Shown: one piece after another, positions 19,868 through 28,119 of the stretch | Position numbering within the stretch: position 1 is the stretch's first letter | How the letters are laid out: each line of letters starts with the position of its first letter | Assembly (NCBI RefSeq): GCF_009758175.1 | Contig: NZ_WRPM01000051.1 | Coordinates: 1-64,000, forward strand | DNA from: Nesterenkonia alkaliphila | Lineage (GTDB): Bacteria > Actinomycetota > Actinomycetes > Actinomycetales > Micrococcaceae | Reading direction: 5' to 3' | Length of the DNA stretch: 64,000 nucleotides | Position numbers and translations under genes: made by a program | The notes under the pieces: model-generated | What the model saw: the letters and a program-made list of their open reading frames with translations, nothing else | Databases searched by the model: none | Told to the model about the DNA's origin: nothing

Positions 19868-19882
19868 CTGGCAGGGCCTTCC
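19846..19882. terminator. Bidirectional intrinsic terminator candidate
   Basis: GGAAGGCCC at 19846-19854 pairs perfectly with GGGCCTTCC at 19874-19882 across a 19-base loop. It overlaps the stop of the GDSL-like gene and lies between it and the convergent bL37 gene. The U-tract is short. Confidence 0.65.
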
Positions 19883-19936
19883 TATGGTCCTTGAGGTGCG
19901 GTCTCCGGCAGTGCGCTGCCGGGACCAGCACCGCGC

Positions 19937-20011
19937 TCAGGCGTTGGGCCGCTTGCCGTGATTGGCGCTGTTCTTGCGGCGTGCCTTGCGCTTACGTCCA
20001 CGCTTACCCAT
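19937..20011 (-). CDS. Ribosomal protein bL37 (24 residues)
   Basis: A very short gene encoding 24 residues, strongly basic, beginning MGKRGRKRKARRKN and ending NHGKRPNA. This is the actinobacterial 50S subunit protein bL37 first seen in mycobacterial ribosome structures. A ribosome site (AGGAAAGGAG) lies upstream of the ATG at 20011. It follows rsrA in the same direction by ~46 bases. It is easily missed by gene callers because of its size. Confidence 0.85.
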   Translation of the reverse strand: MGKRGRKRKARRKNSANHGKRPNA

Positions 20012-20057
20012 AGTGAACTCCTTTCCTAGGCAACCCGGACAGTCTACCGGAAGCCGA

Positions 20058-20333
20058 TCAGTGGCGGGCGCCGAGCTTGATCTGGCTGATCCGCTCGATG
20101 ATGGTGACCTTCAGCATCTCAGGTGCCTGCTCCGTGCAGGAGCGCTTCACCACGGAGCGGATCACGCACTCTAAGTCATAGTCGGAGGCGCATTCCGGGC
20201 AGTCGCTCAGATGCTGCTGCACCTCGCTGATGTCCTGGCGGGTCAGCGCACCGTCGAGGTACTCGTAGATCCTCTCCAGGCGCTCAGCAGCCTCAGCGGT
20301 GGTCTCACAGTCTTTGCAGTTCTCAGTCCCCAT
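20058..20333 (-). CDS. rsrA: Zinc-containing anti-sigma factor RsrA
   Basis: A 91-residue ZAS-family anti-sigma factor that holds SigR inactive until thiol oxidation releases zinc. The H-x3-C-x2-C motif is visible as HLSDCPEC at ~41-48, together with an N-terminal CKDC pair and a later Cys in DLECVIRS. It is co-transcribed with sigR, starting five bases after the sigR stop. The sigR-rsrA-bL37 order is typical of actinomycetes. Confidence 0.93.
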   Translation of the reverse strand: MGTENCKDCETTAEAAERLERIYEYLDGALTRQDISEVQQHLSDCPECASDYDLECVIRSVVKRSCTEQAPEMLKVTIIERISQIKLGARH

Positions 20334-20338
20334 AGCTC

Positions 20339-20971
20339 TCAGTTCGCCTCCCCGCGGTTGAAGCCGCGTTCCCGGGCGTAGTCAGCCAGCAGCCCGCGCA
20401 GCAGTTTGCGGCCCCTGTGCAGCCGGGACATCACAGTGCCGATCGGAATATTGAGGATCTCTGCGATCTCCTTATAGGCAAAGCCCTCCACGTCCGAGAA
20501 GTAGACCGCCAGGCGGAACCCCTCCGGGATCTGCTGCAGGGCTTCTTTGACATCGTTGTCCGGCAGGTGATCCAGCGCCTCAGCCTCAGCCGAGCGCAGG
20601 CCCGTGCTGGTGTGCTCGGCGGCCTGAGCCATCTGCCAGTCCTCCACCGTGTCGGTATTGGCCTGTTGGGGCTGCCGCTGCTTCTTCCGGTAGATATTGA
20701 TATAGGTGTTGGTCAGGATCCGGTACAGCCAGGCCTTCAGATTGGTGCCCGGCTTGTACTGGTGGAATGCCGAGTACGCCTTGGTGTAGGCCTCCTGGAC
20801 CAGGTCCTCGGCGTCCTGCGGGTTACGGGTCATCCGCATCGCCGCAGAATACAGCTGGTCCACATACTGCAGGGCGTCGCGTTCAAAGCGGATCCGCCGC
20901 GCCGCCTCAGTCTCCTGGGCAACGTCGGTCTCCTCGGACAGGGTGGAAGCAGATGCAGGGCGCTCACTCAT
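20339..20971 (-). CDS. sigR: Thiol-stress sigma factor SigR (SigH group)
   Basis: A 210-residue ECF sigma factor controlling the oxidative and thiol-stress regulon. Region 2 reads [29 protein letters not shown]-type sequence (Pribnow-binding), and region 4 contains [25 protein letters not shown]. The ATG at 20971 gives the standard length. An in-frame ATG at 21034 would add 21 residues; it lies directly after a SigR-type promoter and could give a longer SigR' form like that known in Streptomyces. It is followed by rsrA. Confidence 0.93.
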   Translation of the reverse strand: MSERPASASTLSEETDVAQETEAARRIRFERDALQYVDQLYSAAMRMTRNPQDAEDLVQEAYTKAYSAFHQYKPGTNLKAWLYRILTNTYINIYRKKQRQPQQANTDTVEDWQMAQAAEHTSTGLRSAEAEALDHLPDNDVKEALQQIPEGFRLAVYFSDVEGFAYKEIAEILNIPIGTVMSRLHRGRKLLRGLLADYARERGFNRGEAN

Positions 20972-21043
20972 CACCCCTAAGTCTACGCCCACCCACACAG
21001 CAGTCTCGGGCCGGGTCAGAGTTGCCAAGGTCATGCCACATAG

Positions 21044-21069
21044 AACGACGCCGGCTGCTGAAGCATTCC
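21044..21069 (-). promoter_or_regulatory. SigR-dependent autoregulatory promoter
   Basis: On the minus strand GGAAT (21069-21065), an 18-base spacer and GTT (21046-21044) match exactly the published SigR/SigH consensus GGAAT-N18-GTT. It lies 73 bases upstream of the standard sigR start and 10 bases upstream of the alternative ATG 21034. Confidence 0.85.
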
Positions 21070-21148
21070 TGCCCGGTGGTCACACTTGATAGATTGGTAC
21101 CGGACAAGCGTTTTTCGCGCGGTTTTCCCGCCCCAAGGAGGAGTAAGC

Positions 21149-21790
21149 ATGACTCTGATCCGCAAAATTGCCCGACCGCTGCTGGGTGCCCATTTCATCT
21201 ACGGCGGCGTTGAGGCGCTGCGCAACCCTGATGAGACCGCCCAGGAGCTCTCCCCCGCGCTGGACGAGCTGGCCAGCCTGGTTCCGCAGGCTGAGCAGCT
21301 GGCCGCCAAGCCCAAGCTGACCGCTCAGGTGCTGGGCGGGGTGCAGGTTGCTGCCGGTGCTGCTCTGGCCATCGGTAAGTTCCCGCGGCTGGCCGCCTTC
21401 ACCCTGGCCGGGGTGCACAAGCTGAACTCCTACGCCGAATTCCGGGCGGCACCGCTGGAGAACCCCGGCGATGAGATCGCGCAGCGGAAGACTCTGCTGA
21501 AGAATGTCTCCATTCTCGGCGGTCTCGGACTGGCCATTGTGGATCTGGCCGGCAAGCCTTCGCTGAGCTGGCGGGCCGAGCATCTCTCCAAGCAGGCCAA
21601 GAAGAAGAGCACCCGGTTCGGTGAGAAGACCGCCAAATGGGCTGAGGATCTCGGCGATGACGCCACCAAGACGCTGAAAGCCTGGGAGAAAGACGCCAAG
21701 AAGAACTTCCAGAAGGCTGAGAAGCAGGCCAAGAAGGCTGTCCGGGCTGCCGCTGCCGAGGGGCAGAAGGCCAAGGGTAAAGTCTCCTGA
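21149..21790 (+). CDS. DoxX family membrane protein
   Basis: A 213-residue protein. The N-terminal two thirds match the DoxX family: RPLLGAHFIYGGVEALRNP, then hydrophobic segments LTAQVLGGVQVAAGAALAIG and ILGGLGLAIVDLAG. The C-terminal ~75 residues are a Lys/Ala-rich amphipathic tail. The ATG follows AAGGAGGAG. It is divergent from sigR; DoxX proteins belong to thiol-stress regulons in several actinomycetes, so SigR control is plausible but no GGAAT-N18-GTT is seen on this strand. Its molecular function is unknown. Confidence 0.8.
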   Translation: MTLIRKIARPLLGAHFIYGGVEALRNPDETAQELSPALDELASLVPQAEQLAAKPKLTAQVLGGVQVAAGAALAIGKFPRLAAFTLAGVHKLNSYAEFRAAPLENPGDEIAQRKTLLKNVSILGGLGLAIVDLAGKPSLSWRAEHLSKQAKKKSTRFGEKTAKWAEDLGDDATKTLKAWEKDAKKNFQKAEKQAKKAVRAAAAEGQKAKGKVS

Positions 21791-21807
21791 CTGTTCAGGC
21801 TTCTGCA

Positions 21808-23145
21808 GTGACCCCGGGGCCGTGGAATGCTCCACACCCGGGGTCAGCTGTGCGCGGGGAGGTCCGGGTTCCGGCGTCGAAGTCGCTGACCAACCGGTAT
21901 CTGCTGCTGGCTGCCCTGGCCGCCGGCCCCTGCGTGGTGATCAACCCCTTGGAGTCCCGTGACAGCCGGCTGATGCTCACCGCCCTGAAGGCCCTGGGCG
22001 CCCACGTGGAGCATATCCCCGACTGGCAGGACACGGCCGAGTCGGCGGTGCGCATCACCCCGATCCCGTTCTCCGGTCCTGGGGCCGGAACCGAGCCGGT
22101 GAGCATCGACTGTGGTCTGGCCGGGACAGTGATGCGTTTCCTGCCCGCGGTGGCCGCCCTGACCGGCCGGCAGGTGCACTTCGACGGGGATCCCGAGGCG
22201 CGGGTGAGGCCCATGGGCGCGGTGCTGGAGGGCCTGCGAGCGCTGGGCACCCATATCGACGACGCCGCCACACCGGGTTTTCTGCCCTTCACCGTGCACG
22301 CCCCTGCCGGGCTGACCGGATCAGAGGTCACCATCGACGCCTCAGCCTCCAGCCAGTTCGTCTCCGGGCTGCTTCTGGCGGCCCCGCGCTTTCCGCAGGG
22401 GCTGCGGCTGGAGCACTCAGGCACCCAGGTCCCCTCTCTAGAGCATGTGGAGATGACGGTGAAGGTGCTCAGGGAACTGGGCCTGGCCGTGGATTCCCCC
22501 GAGCCGTATACCTGGCAGGTGCAGCCCGGCCCGATCCCGCCGTTCACGGTGCGGGTGGAGCCTGACCTGTCCAATGCCGGGCCTTTTCTCTGCGCAGCCG
22601 CGGTGACCGCCGGTGAGGTGAGCATGCCCGGTTGGCCTCTGGACTCCACCCAGATCGGCCGGCGCTGGGCTGACCGGTCCGGAGGGGGCCTGCTGGCCGA
22701 TTTCGGCTGTCAGGTGGAGCTGGTGCCCACCAGCGCGAGCACCGGCAGGCTCACGGTGCGCGGCCCGGATCAGTTGGTATCCCCCGGTGTGGTGGACGGC
22801 ACTGCGGAGCTGACGCCTACAGTTGCCGCATTGGCGGCCCTGTGTGCCGAAGAGACCAAGTTCACCTCGGTGGGGCATCTGCGGGGCCATGAGACTGATC
22901 GGATCGCTGCCCTAGTGACGGAGATCCGCCGGCTGGGCGGTCTGGCGGAGGAGACTGAGGACGGGTTCCGGGTGCTCTCCCCGGTCACCTCCGGGGGTCA
23001 GGTGCACAGCTACGCCGATCACCGCATGGCTACCTTCGGGGCAGTGCTGGGCCTGGCGGTCCCTGCGGTGACCGTGCAGGACATCAGCTGCACTGCCAAG
23101 ACCATGCCGGACTTCCCCGCCCGGTGGCTGGAGCTGGTCTCGTGA
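21808..23145 (+). CDS. aroA: 3-phosphoshikimate 1-carboxyvinyltransferase (EPSP synthase)
   Basis: A 445-residue enzyme of the shikimate pathway that joins phosphoenolpyruvate to shikimate-3-phosphate. Markers are PASKSLTNRYLLLAALA at the N-terminus, LAGTVMRFLPAVAAL in the phosphoenolpyruvate site, and SYADHRMATFGAVLGL near the C-terminus. It starts at GTG 21808, 17 bases after the DoxX gene. aroA-rsgA-hisN beside sigR-rsrA is a conserved actinobacterial arrangement. Confidence 0.95.
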   Translation: MTPGPWNAPHPGSAVRGEVRVPASKSLTNRYLLLAALAAGPCVVINPLESRDSRLMLTALKALGAHVEHIPDWQDTAESAVRITPIPFSGPGAGTEPVSIDCGLAGTVMRFLPAVAALTGRQVHFDGDPEARVRPMGAVLEGLRALGTHIDDAATPGFLPFTVHAPAGLTGSEVTIDASASSQFVSGLLLAAPRFPQGLRLEHSGTQVPSLEHVEMTVKVLRELGLAVDSPEPYTWQVQPGPIPPFTVRVEPDLSNAGPFLCAAAVTAGEVSMPGWPLDSTQIGRRWADRSGGGLLADFGCQVELVPTSASTGRLTVRGPDQLVSPGVVDGTAELTPTVAALAALCAEETKFTSVGHLRGHETDRIAALVTEIRRLGGLAEETEDGFRVLSPVTSGGQVHSYADHRMATFGAVLGLAVPAVTVQDISCTAKTMPDFPARWLELVS

Positions 23146-23185
23146 TTAGGCCCAGGCGCAGCGTGCCGCCGGTTGCAGGCGAATC

Positions 23186-24523
23186 ATGGCCAGCGGGGTG
23201 GATATGAGCCCCGCCGGCGGAACCAACTGGCGGGACTGGGACGAATCCCGGGTGCGGGTGCGGGCCAATAAGAAGGGCTCCCGGCCGCGCACCAAGGAGA
23301 CCCCTGACTACTCCGATGCGCAGCTGGCCCGCGTGGTCCAGGTGGACCGTGGCCGCTACACCTGCGCCCTATTGCAGCCGGTGAGGCACGAACAGCGCGA
23401 GGTCCCGGCTTTAGGCGCGAAGGCAGGTGCCGCCGCAGCCGGCCGAGAGGCGGCGGGACAGGAACCGCGACCTGCGGGTCCCGTGCAAACGCCTGAGCGT
23501 TTGTGCGGGCCAGGTCGTGGCGTGCCCGCCGCCGGGACAGTCGCTGCGATGCGCGCCAAGGCACTGCGGCGCACCCCGGTGGTGCCGGGTGATCTGGTGC
23601 GGCTGGTCGGCGACACCTCCGGGGCGGAGGGTTCCCTGGCCCGGCTGGTGCAGGTCGAGGAGCGCCGGACCCTGCTGCGGCGTTCCGCCGATGACAGTGA
23701 TGAGGCCGAGCGGGTGGTGGTGGCCAATGCCGACCAGCTGCTGATCGTGGTGGCAGCGGCCAATCCCGAACCGCGCACCGGGTTCATCGACCGCGCTCTG
23801 GTGGCCGCCTATGAGGCCGGAATCGACCCGATTCTGCTGATCACCAAAGCTGATCTGGCCGATTCACCGCAGGATCCGGCAGGGCTGGTCTCCCACTACA
23901 GCGAGCTGGAGCTGACCACCGTCATCTCCGGGCGTGAGGAGCAGGATCGTCTCGCCGCGGCTGCTGTGGCCCAGTTGCGCGAGCTGCTGGCCGGTAAGGT
24001 CACCGCGCTCATCGGGCATTCCGGAGTCGGGAAGTCCACTATGGTCAATGCGCTCACCGGTGCTGACCGGGCTACCGGCGGGGTCAATGCGGTCACGGGC
24101 CGGGGCCGGCACACTTCCTCCTCAGCAGTCGCCCTGCAGTTGGAACCTGCCCCGGAGCTGTCCGGCGAGCTGCCCCCTGAGCAGGCCTCCCCGTCTGCAG
24201 CCGGCCCAGAGCCCACCGGGTCCTCTCCGGCTGCGGGATGGGTGATTGACACCCCTGGGGTGCGCAGCTTCGGGCTGGCCCATGTCAGCCCGGACGATGT
24301 GCTGGCCGCCTTCGAAGACCTGGTGCAAGGCTCAGTGGACTGCGAGCCCGGCTGCGCACACGAATCTCCCGCCGGCGGCTGCGCCCTGGACGCCTATGTG
24401 GCGGCCGGCCATGCCGGAAGCCACGGGCCGGCGCGGCTGGCCAGCCTGCGGAATCTCTTGGCATCCCTGGCGGGCAGCCAGGACGACGGGCCCCAGAAGC
24501 ACCTCGGCTCCGTGACTGCGTAG
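23186..24523 (+). CDS. rsgA: Ribosome small subunit-dependent GTPase RsgA with repeat insertion
   Basis: A 445-residue circularly permuted GTPase that assists 30S maturation. The order is OB fold, G4 TKAD, P-loop GHSGVGKS, G3 DTPG, then the zinc knuckle CEPGCAH...C. The usual family length is 330-380 residues; residues ~64-119 are an Arg/Pro/Ala-rich insertion within the OB fold, between DRGRYTCALL and AMRAKALRRTPVVPGD. Its second half is encoded by a dispersed 79-base palindromic element. Another in-frame Pro/Glu/Ser insertion sits before DTPG. ATG 23204 is an alternative start. Confidence 0.92.
   Translation: MASGVDMSPAGGTNWRDWDESRVRVRANKKGSRPRTKETPDYSDAQLARVVQVDRGRYTCALLQPVRHEQREVPALGAKAGAAAAGREAAGQEPRPAGPVQTPERLCGPGRGVPAAGTVAAMRAKALRRTPVVPGDLVRLVGDTSGAEGSLARLVQVEERRTLLRRSADDSDEAERVVVANADQLLIVVAAANPEPRTGFIDRALVAAYEAGIDPILLITKADLADSPQDPAGLVSHYSELELTTVISGREEQDRLAAAAVAQLRELLAGKVTALIGHSGVGKSTMVNALTGADRATGGVNAVTGRGRHTSSSAVALQLEPAPELSGELPPEQASPSAAGPEPTGSSPAAGWVIDTPGVRSFGLAHVSPDDVLAAFEDLVQGSVDCEPGCAHESPAGGCALDAYVAAGHAGSHGPARLASLRNLLASLAGSQDDGPQKHLGSVTA
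23461..23539 (+). repeat. Dispersed palindromic element, copy A (inside rsgA)
   Basis: A 79-base segment, 71 of 79 positions identical (by eye) to 36246-36324. Its centre is a hairpin CAAACGC-CTGA-GCGTTTG; the flanks GGTCCCGTG/GCGGGCC and CGCGACCT/AGGTCGTGGCG extend the pairing. It is translated in frame within rsgA. Confidence 0.9.
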
Positions 24524-24628
24524 TCTGTGCAGCATCTCAGCGGTCTCCGGCGTCAAAGTACTGCACAGATCGCGCATTCAGCGGTGTGGTGGGCGCGGCA
24601 GCACCAGCCGTGGCAGTAGGTTGAGATC

Positions 24629-25453
24629 ATGAGCCTTGCTTCCAGCCCGTACACCGAGGATCTGCGCCTGGCGCATATGATCGCTGACTCGGTTGATGCC
24701 CAGACCATGGCCCACTTCACCCGCATGGACTTCGAGGTGGAGACCAAGCCGGACCTGACCCCGGTGACTGTGGCCGACCGCCAGGCCGAGGAGCTGATCC
24801 GCTCACAGCTGTCCCGGGCCCGCGGCCGCGATGCGGTCTACGGCGAGGAATTCGGCGAGTCCGGCTCCGGTCCGCGCCGGTGGATCATCGACCCCATCGA
24901 CGGCACCAAGAACTTCATCCGCGGTGTGCCGGTCTGGGCTACTCTGATCGCCCTGGTCGACCACGGCGAACCAGTGGTGGGACTGGTCTCGGCACCCGCG
25001 TTGGGCCGGCGCTGGTGGGCCGCTAAGGACGGTGGGGCCTATACCGGCAAGTCGCTCTCGGCGGCCAAGCAGCTCAGCGTCTCCAAGGTCTCCCGGCTGG
25101 AGGACGCCTACTTCTCCTACTCCTCGCTCTACGGCTGGGAGGAGATCGGCCGCAGCGCACAGTTCGTGCAGTTCACCGAGACTGTCTGGCGCACCCGGGC
25201 CTTCGGAGATTTCTGGTCCTACTGCCTGGTCGCCGAAGGAACAGTGGATGTCGCCGCCGAGCCGGCGCTGAACCTGCACGATATGGCGGCCCTGGTGCCG
25301 ATCGTCACTGAGGCAGGAGGCCAGTTCACCTCTCTGGACAACGATCCCGGCTGTACCGGCAGCAACGGCCTGGCCACCAACGGCCTGCTGCACCACGCGG
25401 CGCTGAAGGCTCTGGCACCCCACCTGGACGCGCCCACTCTCGACTTCGGCTGA
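24629..25453 (+). CDS. hisN: Histidinol-phosphatase, inositol monophosphatase family
   Basis: A 274-residue metal-dependent phosphatase. Motifs are YGEEFGE, the catalytic WIIDPIDGTKNFIRG and a C-terminal GD/AAEPALNLHDMAALVPIV block. In actinobacteria this type (HisN) removes phosphate from histidinol phosphate in histidine synthesis, completing the his genes at 51832-55004. The ATG at 24629 lies 6 bases after TAGGTT, so a leaderless mRNA is likely. Confidence 0.88.
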   Translation: MSLASSPYTEDLRLAHMIADSVDAQTMAHFTRMDFEVETKPDLTPVTVADRQAEELIRSQLSRARGRDAVYGEEFGESGSGPRRWIIDPIDGTKNFIRGVPVWATLIALVDHGEPVVGLVSAPALGRRWWAAKDGGAYTGKSLSAAKQLSVSKVSRLEDAYFSYSSLYGWEEIGRSAQFVQFTETVWRTRAFGDFWSYCLVAEGTVDVAAEPALNLHDMAALVPIVTEAGGQFTSLDNDPGCTGSNGLATNGLLHHAALKALAPHLDAPTLDFG

Positions 25454-25473
25454 GCGCCCGCCCTCCCGCCGGC

Positions 25474-25516
25474 TGGACATTTAGGTGCACCTAAATCTAC
25501 AGTCTAGGCATGCCTA
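25474..25516 (+). promoter_or_regulatory. mntA promoter with MntR-type palindromic operators
   Basis: ATTTAGGTGCACCTAAAT (25479-25496) is a perfect 18-base palindrome of the DtxR/MntR type. It fills the spacer between -35 TGGACA (25474-25479) and -10 TACAGT (25498-25503). A second palindrome TAGGCATGCCTA (25505-25516) covers the start codon. Repressor binding would block the promoter. Confidence 0.85.
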
Positions 25517-26442
25517 AGAAACTCCTGGCAGCAATGGCGCTGTCCCTACTGGTGATCACCAGCTGCGCAGAGAGCCCAGAAGAAGAAGAAGAGGACGACG
25601 CCGCCGGCGGCACTCCCCTGGTGGTCACCACGTTCTCCGTTCTGGCAGACATCACTGAGCAGATCGGCGGAGAGCTCATCGAGGTCCGTTCCATCACCCC
25701 CGCCGGGGCCGAGGTGCACGAATACGACCCCACCCCCTCGGATGTGCAGGCTGCTGCCGATGCCGACCTGATCATCGAGAACGGAATCGGCCTCGAGGAG
25801 TGGTTCGAGCAGTTCACCGCCCACTCCGAGGCCCCCACGGTCACCGCCTCCGAGGGCATTGCCACTCGACCCATTACCAGGCTGCCCGGCCACCCGGACG
25901 ATCCCGGTGAAGGCGCAGAGCTGCCCACCGACCCCCACGGCTGGATCTCCCCTGCTCAGTCGGTGATCTATGTGGACAATATTGAGGCTGCCCTGACCGA
26001 GCTTTCCCCTGCGGACGCTGAGTACTTTGCCGAGAACGCTGACCGCTACCGCGAGCAGCTGCACGGCATTCTGGAGGATGCTCAGCAGCGCGCCGCTGAG
26101 CTGGATGATCCGGTGCTGGTCAGCTGCGAGGGCGCCTTCGGCTACCTGGCTGATGAGCTGGGCCTGATCGAGCACTATCTCTGGCCGCTCAACGCCGAGA
26201 ACGAGGGCACCCCGCAGCAGGTGGAGGCCCAGATCCGGTTCGTCCAGGAGCATGGGGTGGAGGCCATCTTCTGCGAGTCCACGGTCAATGACTCCGCCCA
26301 GGTGCAGGTTGCAGAGACCACCGGCGCCGAACTGGCCGGCCCGCTCTACGTGGATTCCCTGACTGAGGCTGATGGGCCCGCCCCGAGCCATCTCGAGCTG
26401 CTCGAGCACACCATCTCCACCATACTGAGTGCCCATGAGTAA
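25510..26442 (+). CDS. mntA: Manganese-type ABC transporter substrate-binding lipoprotein
   Basis: A 310-residue cluster A-I binding protein. The signal peptide ends with lipobox VITSC (Cys19), followed by an acidic stretch EEEEEDD. The fold markers are LVVTTFSVLADITEQIGG and VHEYDPTPSD with its ligand His, then DPHGWISP and CEGAFGYLADELGL. Metal is inferred from the DtxR-family operator and the downstream DtxR-family regulator. The ATG lies 6 bases after the -10 box, so the mRNA is leaderless. It overlaps the ATPase gene by eight bases. Confidence 0.85.
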   Translation: MPKKLLAAMALSLLVITSCAESPEEEEEDDAAGGTPLVVTTFSVLADITEQIGGELIEVRSITPAGAEVHEYDPTPSDVQAAADADLIIENGIGLEEWFEQFTAHSEAPTVTASEGIATRPITRLPGHPDDPGEGAELPTDPHGWISPAQSVIYVDNIEAALTELSPADAEYFAENADRYREQLHGILEDAQQRAAELDDPVLVSCEGAFGYLADELGLIEHYLWPLNAENEGTPQQVEAQIRFVQEHGVEAIFCESTVNDSAQVQVAETTGAELAGPLYVDSLTEADGPAPSHLELLEHTISTILSAHE

Positions 26443-27181
26443 TCCCGCTCCAGTGATGAAGGATGCCCCCGTCGTCGTCGACTCCCTGACCGCCGGGTAC
26501 CCGGGTGTGACTGCCCTGGAGGAGGTCAGCCTGAGGCTGCAGTCCGGCCGGATCACGGCCCTGCTGGGCGCCAACGGTTCGGGCAAGTCCACGCTGTTCT
26601 CGGCGCTGCTGGGCCTGGTTCCGGATTTGCGCGGCACCGTGCGGATCTTCGGACGGGACTCCGCCCAGGCGCGGCGCCGGAACCTGGTCTCCTATGTGCC
26701 TCAGCACGAGCAGGTGGACCCCACCTTCCCGATCACTGTGGAGCAGGTGGTGATGATGGGCCGGTACCCGCATATGGGGTTCCTGCGGGTGGCCCGCAGC
26801 CAGGACCGCGCAGCAGTGGAGAAGGCACTGGCGCAGACCCAGCTGAGTGCCTACCGTCGGCGAAGCGTCGGTGAGCTCTCAGGGGGGCAGCGCAAGCGGG
26901 CCTTCGTGGCCCGGGCGCTGGCCCAGGGTGCGCCGCTGATGCTGTTGGACGAACCCTTCGCCGGAGTGGACCGCGGCTCCGAGGCGCTGATCATCGAGGT
27001 GCTGCACGCCCTGCGTGAGGCCGGCACCACGGTGCTGATCTCCACCCATCACCTGGAAGGGGTGCACCAGCTGGCAGATCAGGTCGTGCTGCTTCACCGC
27101 CGCGTGCTGGCCGCCGGACCCCCGGATGAGGTGCTCACAGATGAGCAGCTGGCCCGGGCCTTCGGGGAGGCGCTGCGTTGA
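26435..27181 (+). CDS. mntB: Manganese-type ABC transporter ATP-binding protein
   Basis: A 248-residue ABC ATPase with Walker A GANGSGKST, Q-loop YVPQHEQVD, signature ELSGGQRKR, Walker B LMLLDEPFAGVD and the His switch in STHHLEG. The YVPQ...VEQVVMMGRYPHMGF stretch is typical of Mn/Zn importers. Start ATG 26435 overlaps mntA; the stop overlaps the permease start (TTGA). Second gene of mntABC-mntR. Confidence 0.87.
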   Translation: MSNPAPVMKDAPVVVDSLTAGYPGVTALEEVSLRLQSGRITALLGANGSGKSTLFSALLGLVPDLRGTVRIFGRDSAQARRRNLVSYVPQHEQVDPTFPITVEQVVMMGRYPHMGFLRVARSQDRAAVEKALAQTQLSAYRRRSVGELSGGQRKRAFVARALAQGAPLMLLDEPFAGVDRGSEALIIEVLHALREAGTTVLISTHHLEGVHQLADQVVLLHRRVLAAGPPDEVLTDEQLARAFGEALR

Positions 27182-28095
27182 ACAACACCGTAATGAGCAC
27201 CGCAGACCTGATGTCCACCGGAATGATCGATCTGCTGCTGACCCCGCTGCAGTACCCGTTCATGCAGAACGCGCTGGCCGTGGCAGTGATCTCCGCCGCC
27301 GTCTGTGGGATGCTCTCGGCCTGGCTGGTGCTGATGGGCTGGTCGCTGATGGGTGAGGCGGTGGCGCATTCGATCCTGCCCGGAGTGGTGCTGGCCTTCA
27401 TCCTCGGCATCCCGCTCGGGGTAGGAGCCTTTGTGTTCGGCCTCGCTGCGGTGGCGCTGATCGGGGCACTGGGCCAGACCACCCGCCTGAAGCGGGACAC
27501 CACCATCGGCGTGGTGTTCACCTCGCTGTTCGCCCTGGGCCTGGTGCTGATGTCCACGGTGACCACCCAGACCCACCTGCAGCACATCCTGTTCGGCAAT
27601 GTGCTGGGCACCTCCCGGGCTGATCTCTACCAGGTGGCGGCCCTGGCCGCGGTGACCGCCGCAGTGCTGCTGGTCAAGCGCCGCGACTTCACCCTGGTCG
27701 CCTTCGACCGGATCTACGCCCGGGCCATCGGACTGCCGGTCGGGGTGCTGACCGGGGTGCTGCTGGTGCTGCTGGCCCTGACCACGGTCACCGCACTGCA
27801 GACCCTGGGAGTGATCCTGGTCGTGGCAGTGCTGGTGATCCCAGGGGCCACTGCGTTCCTGCTGGTGCGCAGCTTCGGAGCCATGCTGGCGGTCTCCTCC
27901 GCGGTGGGGGCAGTCTCAGCGGTGGCCGGGGTCTACGCCAGCTACTGGTGGGACCTCTCCACCGGCGGCTCGATCGTGCTGGCCGCCTCCGCCCAGTTCA
28001 TCCTGGCCTATCTCCTCTCCCCCAAGCGTGGGCTGCTCAGCCAACTGTGGAGAAGGATTCGGCCACGTCCTCGCAGCTCCGGTATTCACACCTGA
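27178..28095 (+). CDS. mntC: Manganese-type ABC transporter permease
   Basis: A 305-residue ABC-3 family permease with eight or nine hydrophobic segments. MGWSLMGEAVAHSILPGVVLAF is the conserved cytoplasmic coupling region of metal permeases. The TTG at 27178 overlaps the ATPase stop; ATG 27193 is an alternative start. The basic C-terminus LWRRIRPRPRSS is cytoplasmic. It forms the channel for MntA-delivered metal. Confidence 0.87.
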   Translation: MNNTVMSTADLMSTGMIDLLLTPLQYPFMQNALAVAVISAAVCGMLSAWLVLMGWSLMGEAVAHSILPGVVLAFILGIPLGVGAFVFGLAAVALIGALGQTTRLKRDTTIGVVFTSLFALGLVLMSTVTTQTHLQHILFGNVLGTSRADLYQVAALAAVTAAVLLVKRRDFTLVAFDRIYARAIGLPVGVLTGVLLVLLALTTVTALQTLGVILVVAVLVIPGATAFLLVRSFGAMLAVSSAVGAVSAVAGVYASYWWDLSTGGSIVLAASAQFILAYLLSPKRGLLSQLWRRIRPRPRSSGIHT

Positions 28096-28112
28096 AGCGC
28101 CCTCAGTAGAAT
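28085..28112 (+). promoter_or_regulatory. Promoter of mntR
   Basis: -35 TTCACA (28085-28090), a 16-base spacer and -10 TAGAAT (28107-28112) lie 7 bases before the mntR ATG. It overlaps the mntC end, so mntR can be transcribed separately as a leaderless mRNA. Confidence 0.6.
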
Positions 28113-28119
28113 CAGCACT

